64,000 nt of DNA from Pseudoxanthomonas sp. z9. GTDB taxonomy: Bacteria > Pseudomonadota > Gammaproteobacteria > Xanthomonadales > Xanthomonadaceae. A program made the translations under genes and the position numbers. The stretch spans positions 186,001 to 250,000 of the forward strand of contig NZ_VFID01000016.1 in assembly GCF_006542425.1 (NCBI RefSeq), written 5' to 3'. Position 1 is the first letter of the stretch; the number at the start of each line of letters is the position of its first letter. The notes below the pieces were generated by a model, which made no database searches, had not been told where the DNA came from, and saw nothing but the letters and a program-made list of their open reading frames with translations. Of the stretch, positions 25,231-34,761 are shown in pieces.

Positions 25231-25593
25231 ATGACCCAGAACGACACCCTGTTCGGCAAGATCCTCCGCCGCGAGATTCCCGCCAACATCGTCTACGAAG
25301 ACGATGAGGTGCTCGGTTTCAAGGACATCGCGCCGCAGGCGCCGGTGCACGTGCTGTTCATTCCGAAGCAGGTGCTGATTCCCACCATGGACGACCTGCT
25401 GCCGGAACAGGCCGCGCTGGTCGGCAAGCTGGTGCTGGCGGCGGCCGAATACGCGCGCCGCGAAGGCTTCGCCCAGGACGGCTACCGGGTGGTGATGAAC
25501 TGCCGCGAACACGCCGGGCAGACCGTGTTCCACCTGCATCTGCACCTGCTGGCCGGCGCCCCGCTGGGCCACTTCGGCGTCCCGGGTCGCTGA
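25231..25593 (+). CDS. HIT-family purine nucleotide phosphoramidase (HinT-like)
   Basis: This 120-residue HIT-fold hydrolase starts MTQNDTLFGKILRREIPANI, with 'IVYEDDEVLGFKDIAPQAPVHVLFIPK' in pattern and the catalytic histidine triad 'HLHLHLL' near the C-terminus. It would hydrolyse AMP-lysine or related phosphoramidates. I chose the ATG at 25231. The open frame upstream passes through repeat DNA. Confidence 0.93.
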   Translation: MTQNDTLFGKILRREIPANIVYEDDEVLGFKDIAPQAPVHVLFIPKQVLIPTMDDLLPEQAALVGKLVLAAAEYARREGFAQDGYRVVMNCREHAGQTVFHLHLHLLAGAPLGHFGVPGR

Positions 25594-25619
25594 TCTCCCA
25601 CGGCGCGCCCTCCGCACCC

Positions 25620-25735
25620 CGTCATTCCAGCGCAAGCTGGAATCCATGTCGGCGCGATGCCCGGACACTCGGCGTGGTTCTCCCTCCCGATGAAGTGGAT
25701 TCCGGCGTTCGCCGGAATGACGAGGAAAGGGTGTT
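25620..25735. repeat. Paired hairpin repeat (GTCATTCC type)
   Basis: Two palindromes face each other: GTCATTCCAGCGCAAGCTGG at 25620 onward and GGATTCCGGCGTTCGCCGGA at 25698 onward, the latter ending in ATGACG. A related hairpin (TCGTCATCCCGGCGAACGCC) lies in the repeat cluster at 40484 and 40659. Confidence 0.7.
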
Positions 25736-25760
25736 CCAGCGATGCCGGAAACCATCCAGA

Positions 25761-25789
25761 AAAAACGCCGCTCGATGAGCGGCGTTTTT
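25761..25789. terminator. Bidirectional terminator between the HIT gene and slp
   Basis: The 13-bp stem AAAAACGCCGCTC / GAGCGGCGTTTTT has a 3-base loop and lies between convergent genes. Confidence 0.9.
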
Positions 25790-25821
25790 GCATCCGGCCA
25801 ATCCTCAGGCCACGAGGGCGA

Positions 25822-26343
25822 TCACCACCAGCCCCAATAACCCCAGCGCGGTCCCCAGTAGGGTCCCCAGAACGGGTCATAGAACGGTGACGGACGCACT
25901 TCGACCTCGCGGACTTCCGGCCACAGGTAGACCACGTCGGCGTCCACCTTCGGCAGGCGGTAGTCGTACTCGCCGATGCGGGTGTTCTCGTAGCTGTTGA
26001 TGCGCCCGACGAAGGTCACTTCGCGGCCCGGCGCGAACACGGCCGGATCGTAGAAGCCCGAGCGGCAGGCGAGGAAGCGGCCGTCGGTTGCATCCGGCGC
26101 CGATTCCATCGGCCGGCCGGTGGCGTTCAGCGGACGCGAGACCAGCTGGAAGCAGGTGCTGTCCTGGCCGGGCTTGGTTTCGATGATGCGGCCGCCCCAG
26201 CGCACCTGCGAGCCCACTTGCGCGCCGGCGACGGCGTCGCGCGGGGTGACCGGGGTGAAGGTGCCCTGCAGCGGTTGCGGGGCGGTGGCGCAGGCGGCGA
26301 GAGCCGCGACGGCGCCGGCTAGCATGAGGTGACGAAGTTTCAT
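25822..26343 (-). CDS. Slp-family outer membrane lipoprotein
   Basis: This 173-residue lipoprotein has a signal peptide (MKLRHLMLAGAVAALAAC) and lipidated cysteine C18. The Slp core has 'VAGAQVGSQVRWGGRIIETKP', 'REVTFVGRINSYENTRIGEYDYRLPKVDAD' in pattern, and a Trp/Gly/Pro-rich tail that ends GYWGWW. Slp is a starvation-inducible lipoprotein. The gene follows the transglutaminase-like gene by 11 bp and is probably the last gene of the MoxR operon. Confidence 0.9.
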   Translation of the reverse strand: MKLRHLMLAGAVAALAACATAPQPLQGTFTPVTPRDAVAGAQVGSQVRWGGRIIETKPGQDSTCFQLVSRPLNATGRPMESAPDATDGRFLACRSGFYDPAVFAPGREVTFVGRINSYENTRIGEYDYRLPKVDADVVYLWPEVREVEVRPSPFYDPFWGPYWGPRWGYWGWW

Positions 26344-26354
26344 GGAAATCTCCT

Positions 26355-28304
26355 TCAGGGCCGATGGCGGCGCAGGTCGCGAACCAGCGCGGGAATGTCG
26401 CTAACGGCGGCAGCGTAGCGCGCCTCGGCGAAACGTTGGCTGAGCGGGACCAGCGTCGTGCCGGCGGCCGCATGGCTGGCAGCGACCCGCCGCGCCCAGT
26501 CCAGCGCCGGCTCGTGGGGCTGACGACCCAGTCCGATCCGGGCATAACGCGCGCCCAGCGCGTGCCAGGCCCGCAGCAAGGGATCGCGTTCGCGTTCTCC
26601 GCGGGCCAGCAACCAGGCCATCGCACCCACGGCAAGCAGCGCGGCCAGCGCGAACAACGCGCCCAGCCGGCTGGCGTCCAGCGGGGGAAGACCCAGCGCC
26701 CTGAGCATGTGCTGCTGGCGGCGGGCGTCGAAACCCAGCACCAGATCGTTCCAGCCGCGCCGCAGCCAGTCGCCGGCGTCGAACAGCGGATTGCGCTGGA
26801 ACACCGCGCCGGTGTCCGCGCCCAGGCGATCTTCCAGCGTGTCGAAGATCCGCTCCGGCGCCACCGCGGCGGTGGGGTCCACACGCACCCAGCCGCGCTG
26901 CGGCAGCCACACCTCGCTCCAGGCATGCGCATCCATCTTGCGCACGATCCAGTAATCGCCGAAACGGTTGCGATAACCGCCGGCGTAACCCACCACGACC
27001 CGCGCCGGAATGCCCGAGGCGCGCATCAGCGTGGTGAACGCCGAACTGAAGTGTTCGCAGTACCCGCGCTGCTGGTCGAACAGGAACTCGTCGACCGCAT
27101 CGCGTCCGGGCAGCGGCGTATCCAGGGTGTAGCCGAAGTCGCGCCGGATCCATTCCAGCGCGCGCCGCACGATGGCCGGATCGTCGCCGCCGGCTTCGCG
27201 CCGCCACTGCTGCGCCAGTGCATGGGTCCGCGGATTCAGGCCGGCCGGCAATGCCAGGGCACGTTCGCGCAATGGTGCAGGCAGTCGGGTGTCGAAGCGC
27301 GACGGCGGCGCCGAAGCCACGCGCCAACGGGTGACGCCGTTCATGGGCTGCGTGGCCACCAGCGCCCGATCCCGATCCAGTTGCGCATCGACGGGCGTGG
27401 ACACCGGCAGATCCAGCGCCACCAGCCAGCGCTGCTCGGTCGGTTCCACCATCATCTCGTAGTCCCAGCGCGGTGCCTGTGCCGACACCGCCGGCGCCGC
27501 CGGCAAGGTCGCGATCCACGGCGAGCGCGTCCACTCGCGACCGTCGTAGTCCCACAGCACTAGTCCGCGCCAGTACATCTCCTCCGGCTTCGGCACCGCG
27601 CCGGAGAACTGCACGCGCAGGGCCGGGTTGTCGTCGGCCATCAGGTCCAGCCAGCCGCCCGGCGACATCCGATCGGACAATCCCGGCTGGGCCAGCGCGC
27701 GCTCGGGTACGCCCCACAGCGGGGAAGGAAAGCGCGGGAAGAACCAGAACGTCGCCAGCATCAGCGGCAATCCGATCAGCAGCAACCGGCCCACCCGCCA
27801 CAGGCGCTGGCGCAGGGACACGCGCGGCATCGGCGCATCGGCTTCCGCGTCGGCCAGTTGCGACAGCGCCAGCAGGCCCGCGGCCACGCCGAGCGCGGCC
27901 AGCAGCAGGGTGAGCGGTCCCTGGTCCAGCAGGAACGCCGAGAACGGCGCGAACAGCGCGAATCCCAGCAGGCTGCGCGCATCGCGCAGGCTCACCGTCT
28001 CCGCCGGCTTCAGCGCCAGCATCGCCGCCAGCAGCGCGCATCCGGTATCGCGGCCGAAGCGCATGCCCATCACCGCCAGCACCGCGCCGATGATCAGCAG
28101 CGCCAGCAGCAGCCGCAGCGGGCCGGGCAGCGCGCGCCGCCAGGACAGCGCGGTCGTCGCCACCGCCAGCGCGCCGATGCCGGTCGCCACTCCGGCCGGC
28201 AACTGGATCAACAGCGCCAGCAGGCACAGCCCGGTCGCAAGCAGCGCCCACAGGCGACTGCCGGCGTCCAGCGTCCCGGCGCGGGGCGTGGCGGCCTTAG
28301 CCAT
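26355..28304 (-). CDS. Membrane transglutaminase-like protease (TgpA family)
   Basis: This 649-residue protein has an N-terminal block of about seven membrane helices (18-190), then a periplasmic domain with a transglutaminase-like cysteine protease fold. The triad region is 'RGYCEHFSSAF' (Cys), 'DAHAWSEVW' (His) and 'VRVDPTAAV' (Asp). One further membrane helix near 560-580 and a cytoplasmic C-terminal domain (DUF4129-like) follow. It forms a conserved trio with a MoxR ATPase and a DUF58 protein. Pseudomonas TgpA is essential for viability, but the substrate is unknown. It starts at the ATG at 28304, overlapping the DUF58 gene by 8 bases. Confidence 0.93.
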   Translation of the reverse strand: MAKAATPRAGTLDAGSRLWALLATGLCLLALLIQLPAGVATGIGALAVATTALSWRRALPGPLRLLLALLIIGAVLAVMGMRFGRDTGCALLAAMLALKPAETVSLRDARSLLGFALFAPFSAFLLDQGPLTLLLAALGVAAGLLALSQLADAEADAPMPRVSLRQRLWRVGRLLLIGLPLMLATFWFFPRFPSPLWGVPERALAQPGLSDRMSPGGWLDLMADDNPALRVQFSGAVPKPEEMYWRGLVLWDYDGREWTRSPWIATLPAAPAVSAQAPRWDYEMMVEPTEQRWLVALDLPVSTPVDAQLDRDRALVATQPMNGVTRWRVASAPPSRFDTRLPAPLRERALALPAGLNPRTHALAQQWRREAGGDDPAIVRRALEWIRRDFGYTLDTPLPGRDAVDEFLFDQQRGYCEHFSSAFTTLMRASGIPARVVVGYAGGYRNRFGDYWIVRKMDAHAWSEVWLPQRGWVRVDPTAAVAPERIFDTLEDRLGADTGAVFQRNPLFDAGDWLRRGWNDLVLGFDARRQQHMLRALGLPPLDASRLGALFALAALLAVGAMAWLLARGERERDPLLRAWHALGARYARIGLGRQPHEPALDWARRVAASHAAAGTTLVPLSQRFAEARYAAAVSDIPALVRDLRRHRP

Positions 28305-29256
28305 GCGGCAACAATGCCAGTGCGCGCAGGCAGGCATGCCGGTGCGCGGGGCCGCGCGAGGGGCCCAGCGCGACGTCGCCGGGCAAGCGAAGCCGGTAGC
28401 GGCGGCCCTCGCGCTCGGCCAGATCCACCCAGTGGGCGAGCCGGCGGATGCGTTGTTCGCCCGGCAGCGCGGCCAGCGCCGACCACGCCAGATCCACTTC
28501 CAGGCCCACCGGCTGTTCGAACTCGCGCACCAGCAGGTGCTCGCGCCGCGCGGAGGGCTTCCAGGCAATCGCGCGCAACGGATCCCCGGCGCGGTAGGCG
28601 CGCAGATGGTGCACGTCGTCGCCGCTGGCCTGGCGCCGGGCGCGGCTGCCGCCACCCTCCGAGTCGGGCAGGGGAGGACCGTTCGGTTCCGGCGACGGAT
28701 ACACCAGCAGCCACTGGCGCGGCCAGAACCAGGCCCAGGCGCGCGCCAGGCCAAGCGGTTGCGTGGTCCAGATCTCCAGCCGATCCGGATCCAGCCAGCC
28801 GCGGCGGATCGTGGGCACGATCAGTTCCGCCACCACCGCGTCTCCGGTGATCACCGGCACGCCGCCGGCGATCTCCAGGCACGAGAGCCGCAGTCCGCGG
28901 CGCTCGCGCTGATCGCGCGTGGACAGCGCGACCTGCACCCGCAGCGGTTGCCCGGCCGGCACCGGTTCGGCGGACACCGCGTCCAGCTGCAGGCCGGACA
29001 GTTGCAGGTGCGCGGCGATCAGGCTGGCCAGCCCGGCCGAGGCCAGCAACAGCGCCAGCAGCAACGCCGGGTTGTTGTTGTAGTTGAGCGCGCCGACCAG
29101 CATGGCGGTCACCAGCACCGCATAGAACAGCCCGAAACGCGTGGGCAGCACATACACCCGGCGACGGTCCAGCCGGGCCGGCAGGGGCTCGGACTGGCGC
29201 GGCCGCGCGAACCGCGACAGGCGCCGGCGCAACCGTTGCCGCAGCGTGTCCGCCAT
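28297..29256 (-). CDS. DUF58 protein of the MoxR operon
   Basis: This 319-residue protein has two N-terminal membrane helices (about 37-58 and 60-83) and then the DUF58 signature 'DDVHHLRAYRAGDPLRAIAWKPSARREHLLVREFE' in pattern, a von Willebrand A-like region. It links the cytosolic MoxR ATPase to the membrane transglutaminase. It starts at the ATG at 29256, 4 bp after the MoxR gene ends. Confidence 0.92.
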   Translation of the reverse strand: MADTLRQRLRRRLSRFARPRQSEPLPARLDRRRVYVLPTRFGLFYAVLVTAMLVGALNYNNNPALLLALLLASAGLASLIAAHLQLSGLQLDAVSAEPVPAGQPLRVQVALSTRDQRERRGLRLSCLEIAGGVPVITGDAVVAELIVPTIRRGWLDPDRLEIWTTQPLGLARAWAWFWPRQWLLVYPSPEPNGPPLPDSEGGGSRARRQASGDDVHHLRAYRAGDPLRAIAWKPSARREHLLVREFEQPVGLEVDLAWSALAALPGEQRIRRLAHWVDLAEREGRRYRLRLPGDVALGPSRGPAHRHACLRALALLPHG

Positions 29257-29260
29257 CGAC

Positions 29261-30211
29261 TCAGTCCACCGCCACCGCGTGCAGGATCGCCTTGGCCAGC
29301 GCGGCGGTCGAATCGGCTTCCGCCTCGGCGACCAGCCGGTGCGCGGCCACCACGCCGAACAGTGCCTGGATGTCTTCCGGCAGCACGTGCGCGCGGCCGA
29401 GCAGCAGCGCATGCGCGCGCGCCGCGCGCAGCAGCGCGATGCCCGCGCGCGGCGACAGGCCCACGCGCACGCCCGGATGATGGCGGCTGCGCGCCAGCAG
29501 TGCCTGCACGTAGACGATCAGCGCGTCGCTGGCGTGCACCTGGTTCACCGCCGCGCGCAGCGCCAGCACGTCGTCCGAACTCAGCACCGGCAGGGTCTGC
29601 GCGATCAGCGCGCGCCGATCCTCGCCGGCCAGCAGCGCGCGCTCGGCATCCGCGCCGGGATAGCCCAGCGCCAGCCGCAGCAGGAAACGATCCAGCTGCG
29701 AGTCGGGCAGGGGATAGGTGCCCGACAGATCCACCGGATTCTGGGTGGCGATCACGAAGAACGGATCCGGCAATCCATGGGTCACGCCGTCCAGCGTCAC
29801 CTGATGCTCGGCCATCGCTTCCAGCAGCGCGCTCTGCGTGCGCGGCGGCGCGCGGTTGATTTCATCGGCCAGCAGCACCTGGGTGAACACCGGGCCGGGA
29901 TGGAACTGGAACTGCCGCGCCGCGCCGTCGTAGACCGACACGCCCAGCACGTCGGCCGGCAACAGATCCGAAGTGAACTGCACGCGCTGGAAGCCCAATC
30001 CGAGCGTGGCCGCCAGCGCATGCGCCAGCGTGGTCTTGCCCAGGCCCGGCAGATCCTCGATCAACAGGTGACCGTCGGACAGCAGCGCCACGAACGCCAG
30101 CCGCACCTCGTATGCCTTGCCCAGCACCAGTGCATTGACTTGTTCCTGCGCGCGCTTGAGGGCATCGCGCAGGGCATCGGATAGCATAGGCGGCGTGGGC
30201 GTGGTGGGCAT
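29261..30211 (-). CDS. MoxR-family AAA+ ATPase
   Basis: This 316-residue chaperone-type AAA+ protein has Walker A 'LPGLGKTT' (about 54-61), Walker B 'LLADEINRAPPRTQSALLEAM' in pattern, 'FFVIATQNPVDLSGTYPLPDSQLDRFLLR' in pattern, and C-terminal 'GLSPRAGIALLRAARA' (sensor 2 arginine). MoxR proteins help mature protein complexes, here presumably the DUF58 and TgpA partners. First gene of the four-gene run down to slp. ATG at 30211 chosen (MPTTPTPPMLSDALRD); a start at the next Met (MLSDAL) is also possible. Confidence 0.94.
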   Translation of the reverse strand: MPTTPTPPMLSDALRDALKRAQEQVNALVLGKAYEVRLAFVALLSDGHLLIEDLPGLGKTTLAHALAATLGLGFQRVQFTSDLLPADVLGVSVYDGAARQFQFHPGPVFTQVLLADEINRAPPRTQSALLEAMAEHQVTLDGVTHGLPDPFFVIATQNPVDLSGTYPLPDSQLDRFLLRLALGYPGADAERALLAGEDRRALIAQTLPVLSSDDVLALRAAVNQVHASDALIVYVQALLARSRHHPGVRVGLSPRAGIALLRAARAHALLLGRAHVLPEDIQALFGVVAAHRLVAEAEADSTAALAKAILHAVAVD

Positions 30212-30237
30212 CGCGTGCTCGGGACCTGACCGTTGGG

Positions 30238-32100
30238 ATGAAGAGGAAGTGTAGCGGCATGCAGGACGTGGCAAGCGCAAGGAAAACCTTTCTGGCGGTC
30301 TGGCTGATCGCATCCGTGATCAAGGTCGTGATCGCGGCCCGCCTGCCGCTGTTCGTCGACGAGGCGTTCTACTGGCAGGAAGGCCGCCACCTGGCCGCCG
30401 CCTATTCGGATCTGCCCGGCCTCACCGCCTGGCTGACCCGGCTGGGCACCGAACTGGGCGGCCAGCACCGCCTGGCCCTGCGCGCGCCGTTCCTGATCAT
30501 GGCCGCGCTGATTCCCTGGCTGATCGCGCACATCACGCGCCGCTGGTTCGACGAGGCCGCCGGCTGGCAGGCCGGCACCCTGACCGTGCTGATGCCGCTG
30601 TCGGGCACGCTGGGCCTGCTGGCGCTGCCGGATGTGCCGATGGCGCTGGCGGCGGTGCTGTGCCTAGATGCTGGCGCGCGCCTGCTGCGCGAGATCGATG
30701 CCACGTCCGCCGCCGAACTCGCGCTCGGACTGGCCATCGGCGCACTCAGCCATTACCGCTTCCTCGGGGTGATCGGCGTGGGCTTCATCGCCCTGCTGTG
30801 CCTGCCGGAAGGACGCCGCATCCTGCGCGACCCGCGCATCTGGATCGCGCTGGCGGTCGGCGTCGCCGCGTGGGCGCCGCTGCTGGCATGGAACCTGGAA
30901 TATGCCGACGCCGGTCTGCGCTTCCAGTTGGTCGATCGCCATCCGTGGTCGTTCCAGCCCACCGGCGCCTGGTTCGTGATCATCCAGGCGTTGATGGTCA
31001 CGCCACTGCTGTTCGCCGCATTGATGATCGCGGGTTTCCGTGCCAGCCGCGGGGCCGCCGGCGTGCCCTCGCAATGGCGCTACTTCGGCCTGCTCGGCAT
31101 GGCCTCCACGCTGGGCTTCTTCGCGCTGGGTTTCTTTGCCGACGTCGAGCGGGTGAGTTTCCACTGGCCGCTGCCCGGCTACCTGGCGCTGATCCTGGCG
31201 GTGCCCGCGCTGATCGCCGGCTGGCCGCGATTCTGGCGGCGCGCGCTGTGGATACTGGCCGGCGTGGGCATGATGGCGATGCTGGGGTATTACCTGGTGG
31301 CCTCGGTGCCGTCATGGCGCGAGCGCTTCGCGGCGGAGAAGTACTACCCCTACAACTTCGCCGGCTGGTCGCACCTGGCCCGCGCCGTACGCGAGGAACG
31401 CGCGCGCCTGCCGGCCGACACCACGCTGCTGGCCGGCAGCTTCAAGGTGGGCGCGGAACTGGGCTTCGCGCTCGACGATCCGGACATCCGCGTGCTCGAT
31501 CATCCGCTCAACCGCAAGCATGGCCGCGCGCCGCAATTGCAGCTCTGGAAACTGCAGGACGACGGCACCCGCGACACGCCGGTGTTGCTGGTGATAGGCC
31601 ATGGCGACATGCAGTACAAGCACCTGCTGGACTACTACCACACGCTGTGCGGGCAGGTCGGGCCGCTGCCGCGGCCGCGCGTGGTCAACATCGACCACGG
31701 TCACCAGCGTTTCCTGCTGTTCGCCTTGCCGAAGGAAAAAGCAAAGGGCGCCTGCGTGGCCCCGGCGATGGCCTGGATCGACGCGCCGGTGTCGCGCGCC
31801 GGCGTGTCCGCGCGCTTCCCCGTGCAGGGCTGGGCGTTCAAGGAAGGCGTGGGCCTGAAGGGCGTCGAGGTGCTGATCGACGGCAAACCGGTGGCCAAGG
31901 CCGAATACGGCAGGCCCGAGCCGGGCGTGGCCGCGTTCTGGCGCATCTCCAACGATCCGCAGCACCCGCGGGTCGGGTTCCGCGCGGACGTGGATGCGTC
32001 GGCCCTGCCGCCCGGACGGCACTGGCTGGGCCTGCGCCTGCACGGCAACGACGGCAGCGTCGAGGACTGGGAAGAGCAGCCGATCGATATCGAGCCGTGA
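30238..32100 (+). CDS. GT39-type membrane glycosyltransferase with C-terminal beta domain
   Basis: This 620-residue protein has the DE motif of GT-C enzymes in the first loop (LPLFVDEAFYWQEGRHLA; the D-E at about 41-42) and about ten membrane helices up to residue 365. A periplasmic domain follows. The last 100 residues (from 'APAMAWIDAPVSRAGVSARF') look like an Ig/lectin-type beta sandwich ('VEVLIDGKPVAKAEYGRPEPGV' in pattern). PMT_2/ArnT-type enzymes move sugars from polyprenyl-phosphate onto lipid A or proteins. Start 30238 (MKRKCSGMQD) or 30259 (MQD, with GAGGAAG upstream). It is divergent from moxR. Confidence 0.87.
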   Translation: MKRKCSGMQDVASARKTFLAVWLIASVIKVVIAARLPLFVDEAFYWQEGRHLAAAYSDLPGLTAWLTRLGTELGGQHRLALRAPFLIMAALIPWLIAHITRRWFDEAAGWQAGTLTVLMPLSGTLGLLALPDVPMALAAVLCLDAGARLLREIDATSAAELALGLAIGALSHYRFLGVIGVGFIALLCLPEGRRILRDPRIWIALAVGVAAWAPLLAWNLEYADAGLRFQLVDRHPWSFQPTGAWFVIIQALMVTPLLFAALMIAGFRASRGAAGVPSQWRYFGLLGMASTLGFFALGFFADVERVSFHWPLPGYLALILAVPALIAGWPRFWRRALWILAGVGMMAMLGYYLVASVPSWRERFAAEKYYPYNFAGWSHLARAVREERARLPADTTLLAGSFKVGAELGFALDDPDIRVLDHPLNRKHGRAPQLQLWKLQDDGTRDTPVLLVIGHGDMQYKHLLDYYHTLCGQVGPLPRPRVVNIDHGHQRFLLFALPKEKAKGACVAPAMAWIDAPVSRAGVSARFPVQGWAFKEGVGLKGVEVLIDGKPVAKAEYGRPEPGVAAFWRISNDPQHPRVGFRADVDASALPPGRHWLGLRLHGNDGSVEDWEEQPIDIEP

Positions 32101-32151
32101 CTGGGCGGATTGCGAGAGCGGGCCGAGGCCCGCGCTACAAGGGGGACCCGG
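32101..32151. repeat. Single GTAG-type palindrome
   Basis: On the minus strand GTAGCGCGGGCCTCGGCCCGCT, a SMAG-like hairpin, lies between the convergent GT39 and maf genes. Confidence 0.6.
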
Positions 32152-32724
32152 TCAGGGCAACTGGAATCCCGCCTCGCGCAGCAGGCGCGACAGCGCGATC
32201 AGCGGCAGGCCGATCAGGGCGGTCGGATCCTGCGAGTCGATGGCCTCGAACAGGGTGATGCCCAGGCCCTCGCTCTTGAAGCTGCCGGCGCAGTCGAATG
32301 GCTGCTCGGCGTCCACATAGCGTTCGATTTCCTCCGCCGACAGCGTGCGGAACCGCACCGTGGTCACATCGCTGGCCTCATGCCGGCTCTGGTCCCGCAA
32401 CAGGCACAGCGCGGTGTGGAAACGGATGGCCCGGCCGGACATGGCGGTCAGCTGGGTGATGGCCGCCTCGCGGTGGCCGGGCTTGCCGATGGCCTGGCCG
32501 TCCACCTCGGCCACCTGGTCGGCCCCGATCACCCAGGCCTCGGGGTGGTGGGCGGCGATCGCAGCGGCCTTGAGACTGGCCAGCCGGGCCGCCAGCGCGG
32601 CCGGAGCCTCGCCGGGCGCGGTCGCCTCGTCCACGTCCGGGCGGGCCACATGGAAGGGCAAACGCAGCCGTTCCAGCAGTTCGCGGCGGTAGCGGGAGGT
32701 CGAGGCGAGCAGCAGGGGCATCAT
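32152..32724 (-). CDS. Maf-family nucleoside triphosphate pyrophosphatase (YceF subgroup, 7-methyl-GTP)
   Basis: This 190-residue house-cleaning enzyme starts MMPLLLASTSRYRRELLERL, the Maf signature S-x-S-x-x-R-x-x-L-L. It has 'VIGADQVAEVDGQAIGKPGHREAAITQL' in pattern and 'CAGSFKSEGLGITLFEAIDSQDPTALIGLPL' in pattern. The position next to yceD-rpmF, and Q rather than T in the 'GADQV' motif, fit the YceF subgroup, which acts on m7GTP. It is divergent from yceD, 121 bp apart. Confidence 0.9.
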   Translation of the reverse strand: MMPLLLASTSRYRRELLERLRLPFHVARPDVDEATAPGEAPAALAARLASLKAAAIAAHHPEAWVIGADQVAEVDGQAIGKPGHREAAITQLTAMSGRAIRFHTALCLLRDQSRHEASDVTTVRFRTLSAEEIERYVDAEQPFDCAGSFKSEGLGITLFEAIDSQDPTALIGLPLIALSRLLREAGFQLP

Positions 32725-32845
32725 GGCGGGCCGGGAGACGGGGGCGGGCAGTCTGCCGAGCGGGGCCGCGTCCGGCAATCCCTTATCCTGTGACCGTTGG
32801 ACAGGTTTGACAGCTCGGCGCGCAGTCCTTAACATTCAGCGGCTT

Positions 32846-33352
32846 ATGTCCGCGAATACGCCCGAGATGTTGGATGCTTGGCGCATGGTCGCGGCACGGC
32901 GCAGTTTCGAAGGTCGCCTGCCGCTGTCTTCCATGAAGCGCCTGCAGGGTCTGCTGAACGATACCGATGGCGAAGCACGCTACACGATCGAATTCGATCA
33001 AGACGCGCTGCGGGTGCCGTACGTGGAGTTGAGGATCGAGGCGCAGTTGCCGCTGGTGTGCCAGCGCAGCCTGCAACGATTCCTGCTTCCGGTCAGTCTC
33101 GTGCAGCGGCTGGGCCTGGTGCGCGACGAGGCCGACGAGGCCGCGTTGCCGCCGGACTACGAAGCGCTGCTGGTGCCGGAGGACGGCATGCTGCACCCGG
33201 CGGATCTGGTGGAGGACGAACTGGTCCTCGCCGTTCCGGTGGTTCCGGTCAATCCGGAATCCGACGCGGTGGAACGTGACTGGCCGGCGCAGGAAGAAGA
33301 ATTGGCAAAGGCCAACCCGTTCGCGGCGCTGGCCTCGCTGAAAAAGAACTAG
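32846..33352 (+). CDS. yceD: YceD (DUF177), 23S rRNA accumulation protein
   Basis: This 168-residue cytosolic protein starts [20 protein letters not shown], with '[17 protein letters not shown]' (CxR motif) and an acidic C-terminal half: '[19 protein letters not shown]'. It is needed for normal 23S rRNA levels in E. coli and plants. The yceD-rpmF pair is highly conserved; the L32 gene follows 65 bp later. Confidence 0.93.
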   Translation: MSANTPEMLDAWRMVAARRSFEGRLPLSSMKRLQGLLNDTDGEARYTIEFDQDALRVPYVELRIEAQLPLVCQRSLQRFLLPVSLVQRLGLVRDEADEAALPPDYEALLVPEDGMLHPADLVEDELVLAVPVVPVNPESDAVERDWPAQEEELAKANPFAALASLKKN

Positions 33353-33417
33353 CCGCTTCGGCGGTCTGGCACTACGAATCGCAGATTCATTTCAAGGTTT
33401 ATAGCTGGAGCAATCCC

Positions 33418-33612
33418 ATGGCTGTGCAGAAATCCCGAGTCACCCCGTCCCGCCGTGGTCAGCGCCGTTCGCACGACGCCCTGACCGCCAAGCAGCTGTC
33501 CACCGATCCGACTTCCGGTGAGACCCACCTGCGTCACCACGTGACCGCCGACGGCTACTACCGCGGCAAGAAGGTCATCGCGACCAAGACCTCGGTCGTC
33601 GAAGAAGATTGA
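33418..33612 (+). CDS. rpmF: 50S ribosomal protein L32
   Basis: This 64-residue basic protein starts [20 protein letters not shown], typical of bL32, and ends '[15 protein letters not shown]'. It lacks the zinc-binding cysteines (the C- form). fabH follows after 93 bp; the plsX gene that usually lies between them is absent. Confidence 0.97.
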   Translation: MAVQKSRVTPSRRGQRRSHDALTAKQLSTDPTSGETHLRHHVTADGYYRGKKVIATKTSVVEED

Positions 33613-33705
33613 TGCGCTCCCGGCGCGTCCGCTCAACCGCGGACGCGCCCGCCATCATCGTCGTGGTATCCAGGGCCCCGTTGCGGGCCAGCAACGGGAG
33701 CAGGC

Positions 33706-34698
33706 ATGAGCCAGCAATCCAACGGGCGTATTTACGCGCGTATCGCCGGAACCGGCAGCTACCTGCCTGAGAAGGTCCTGACCAACGACGACCTGGCCAA
33801 GCTGGTCGACACCAGCGACGAATGGATTCAGAGCCGCACCGGCATCCGCGAGCGCCACATCGCCGCGGAAGGCCAGACCGCGGGCGATCTCGGCTACCAG
33901 GCCGCCCTGCGCGCGCTGGAAGCCGCCGGCGTCGATGCCTCCGAGATCGACATGATCGTGGTGGGCACCACCACCCCCGATCTGATTTTCCCGTCCACCG
34001 CCTGCCTCATCCAGGCCCGCCTGGGCGCCGAAGGCTGCGCCGCGATGGACGTCAATGCCGCCTGCTCGGGCTTCCTGTACGCCCTGAGCGTGGCCGACAA
34101 GTTCATTCGTTCCGGTGACGTCAAGACCGCCCTGGTCATCGGCACCGAAACCCTCAGCCGCATCGTCGACTGGACCGAGCGCACCACCTGCGTGCTGTTC
34201 GGCGATGGCGCCGGCGCGGCCGTGCTCAAGGCCGACACCGAAACCGGCATCCTCAGCACCCACCTGCATGCCGACGGCAGCAAGAAGGAACTGCTGTGGA
34301 ACCCGGTCGGCGTGTCCGCCGGCTTCGACAACGAAGCGCCGAACAACGGCATTCGCATCCACATGAAGGGCAACGACGTGTTCAAGTACGCCGTCAAGGC
34401 GCTGGACTCGGTCGTGGACGAAACCCTGGAAGCCAACGGCCTGGACAAGCACGATCTGGACTGGCTGATTCCGCACCAGGCCAACCTGCGCATCATCGAG
34501 GCGACCGCGCGCCGCCTGGAGATGTCGATGGACAACGTCATCGTCACCGTCGACAAGCACGGCAACACCTCCTCCGGTTCGGTGCCGCTGGCGCTGGACG
34601 AAGCGATTCGCTCCGGTCGCGTGCAGCGCGGCCAGCTGGTGCTGCTGGAAGCCTTCGGCGGCGGTTTCACCTGGGGCTCGGCGCTGCTGCGTTACTGA
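33706..34698 (+). CDS. fabH: Beta-ketoacyl-ACP synthase III
   Basis: This 330-residue enzyme condenses acetyl-CoA with malonyl-ACP to start fatty-acid synthesis. The catalytic triad is C120 (NAACSGFL), H257 (LIPHQAN) and N287 (KHGNTSS). Length and motifs are normal. It is followed by a terminator hairpin, so fabD probably has its own promoter as well. Confidence 0.97.
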   Translation: MSQQSNGRIYARIAGTGSYLPEKVLTNDDLAKLVDTSDEWIQSRTGIRERHIAAEGQTAGDLGYQAALRALEAAGVDASEIDMIVVGTTTPDLIFPSTACLIQARLGAEGCAAMDVNAACSGFLYALSVADKFIRSGDVKTALVIGTETLSRIVDWTERTTCVLFGDGAGAAVLKADTETGILSTHLHADGSKKELLWNPVGVSAGFDNEAPNNGIRIHMKGNDVFKYAVKALDSVVDETLEANGLDKHDLDWLIPHQANLRIIEATARRLEMSMDNVIVTVDKHGNTSSGSVPLALDEAIRSGRVQRGQLVLLEAFGGGFTWGSALLRY

Positions 34699-34733
34699 TC
34701 GCAGGCGACGGTTCCATCCGCGATATGGCAAGG

Positions 34734-34761
34734 GGCGCTCTTCGGAGCGCCTTTTGTTTTT
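34734..34761 (+). terminator. Terminator between fabH and fabD
   Basis: Stem GGCGCTC / GAGCGCC with a TTCG loop, then TTTTGTTTTT. It divides the fab cluster into two transcripts or attenuates read-through. Confidence 0.85.
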
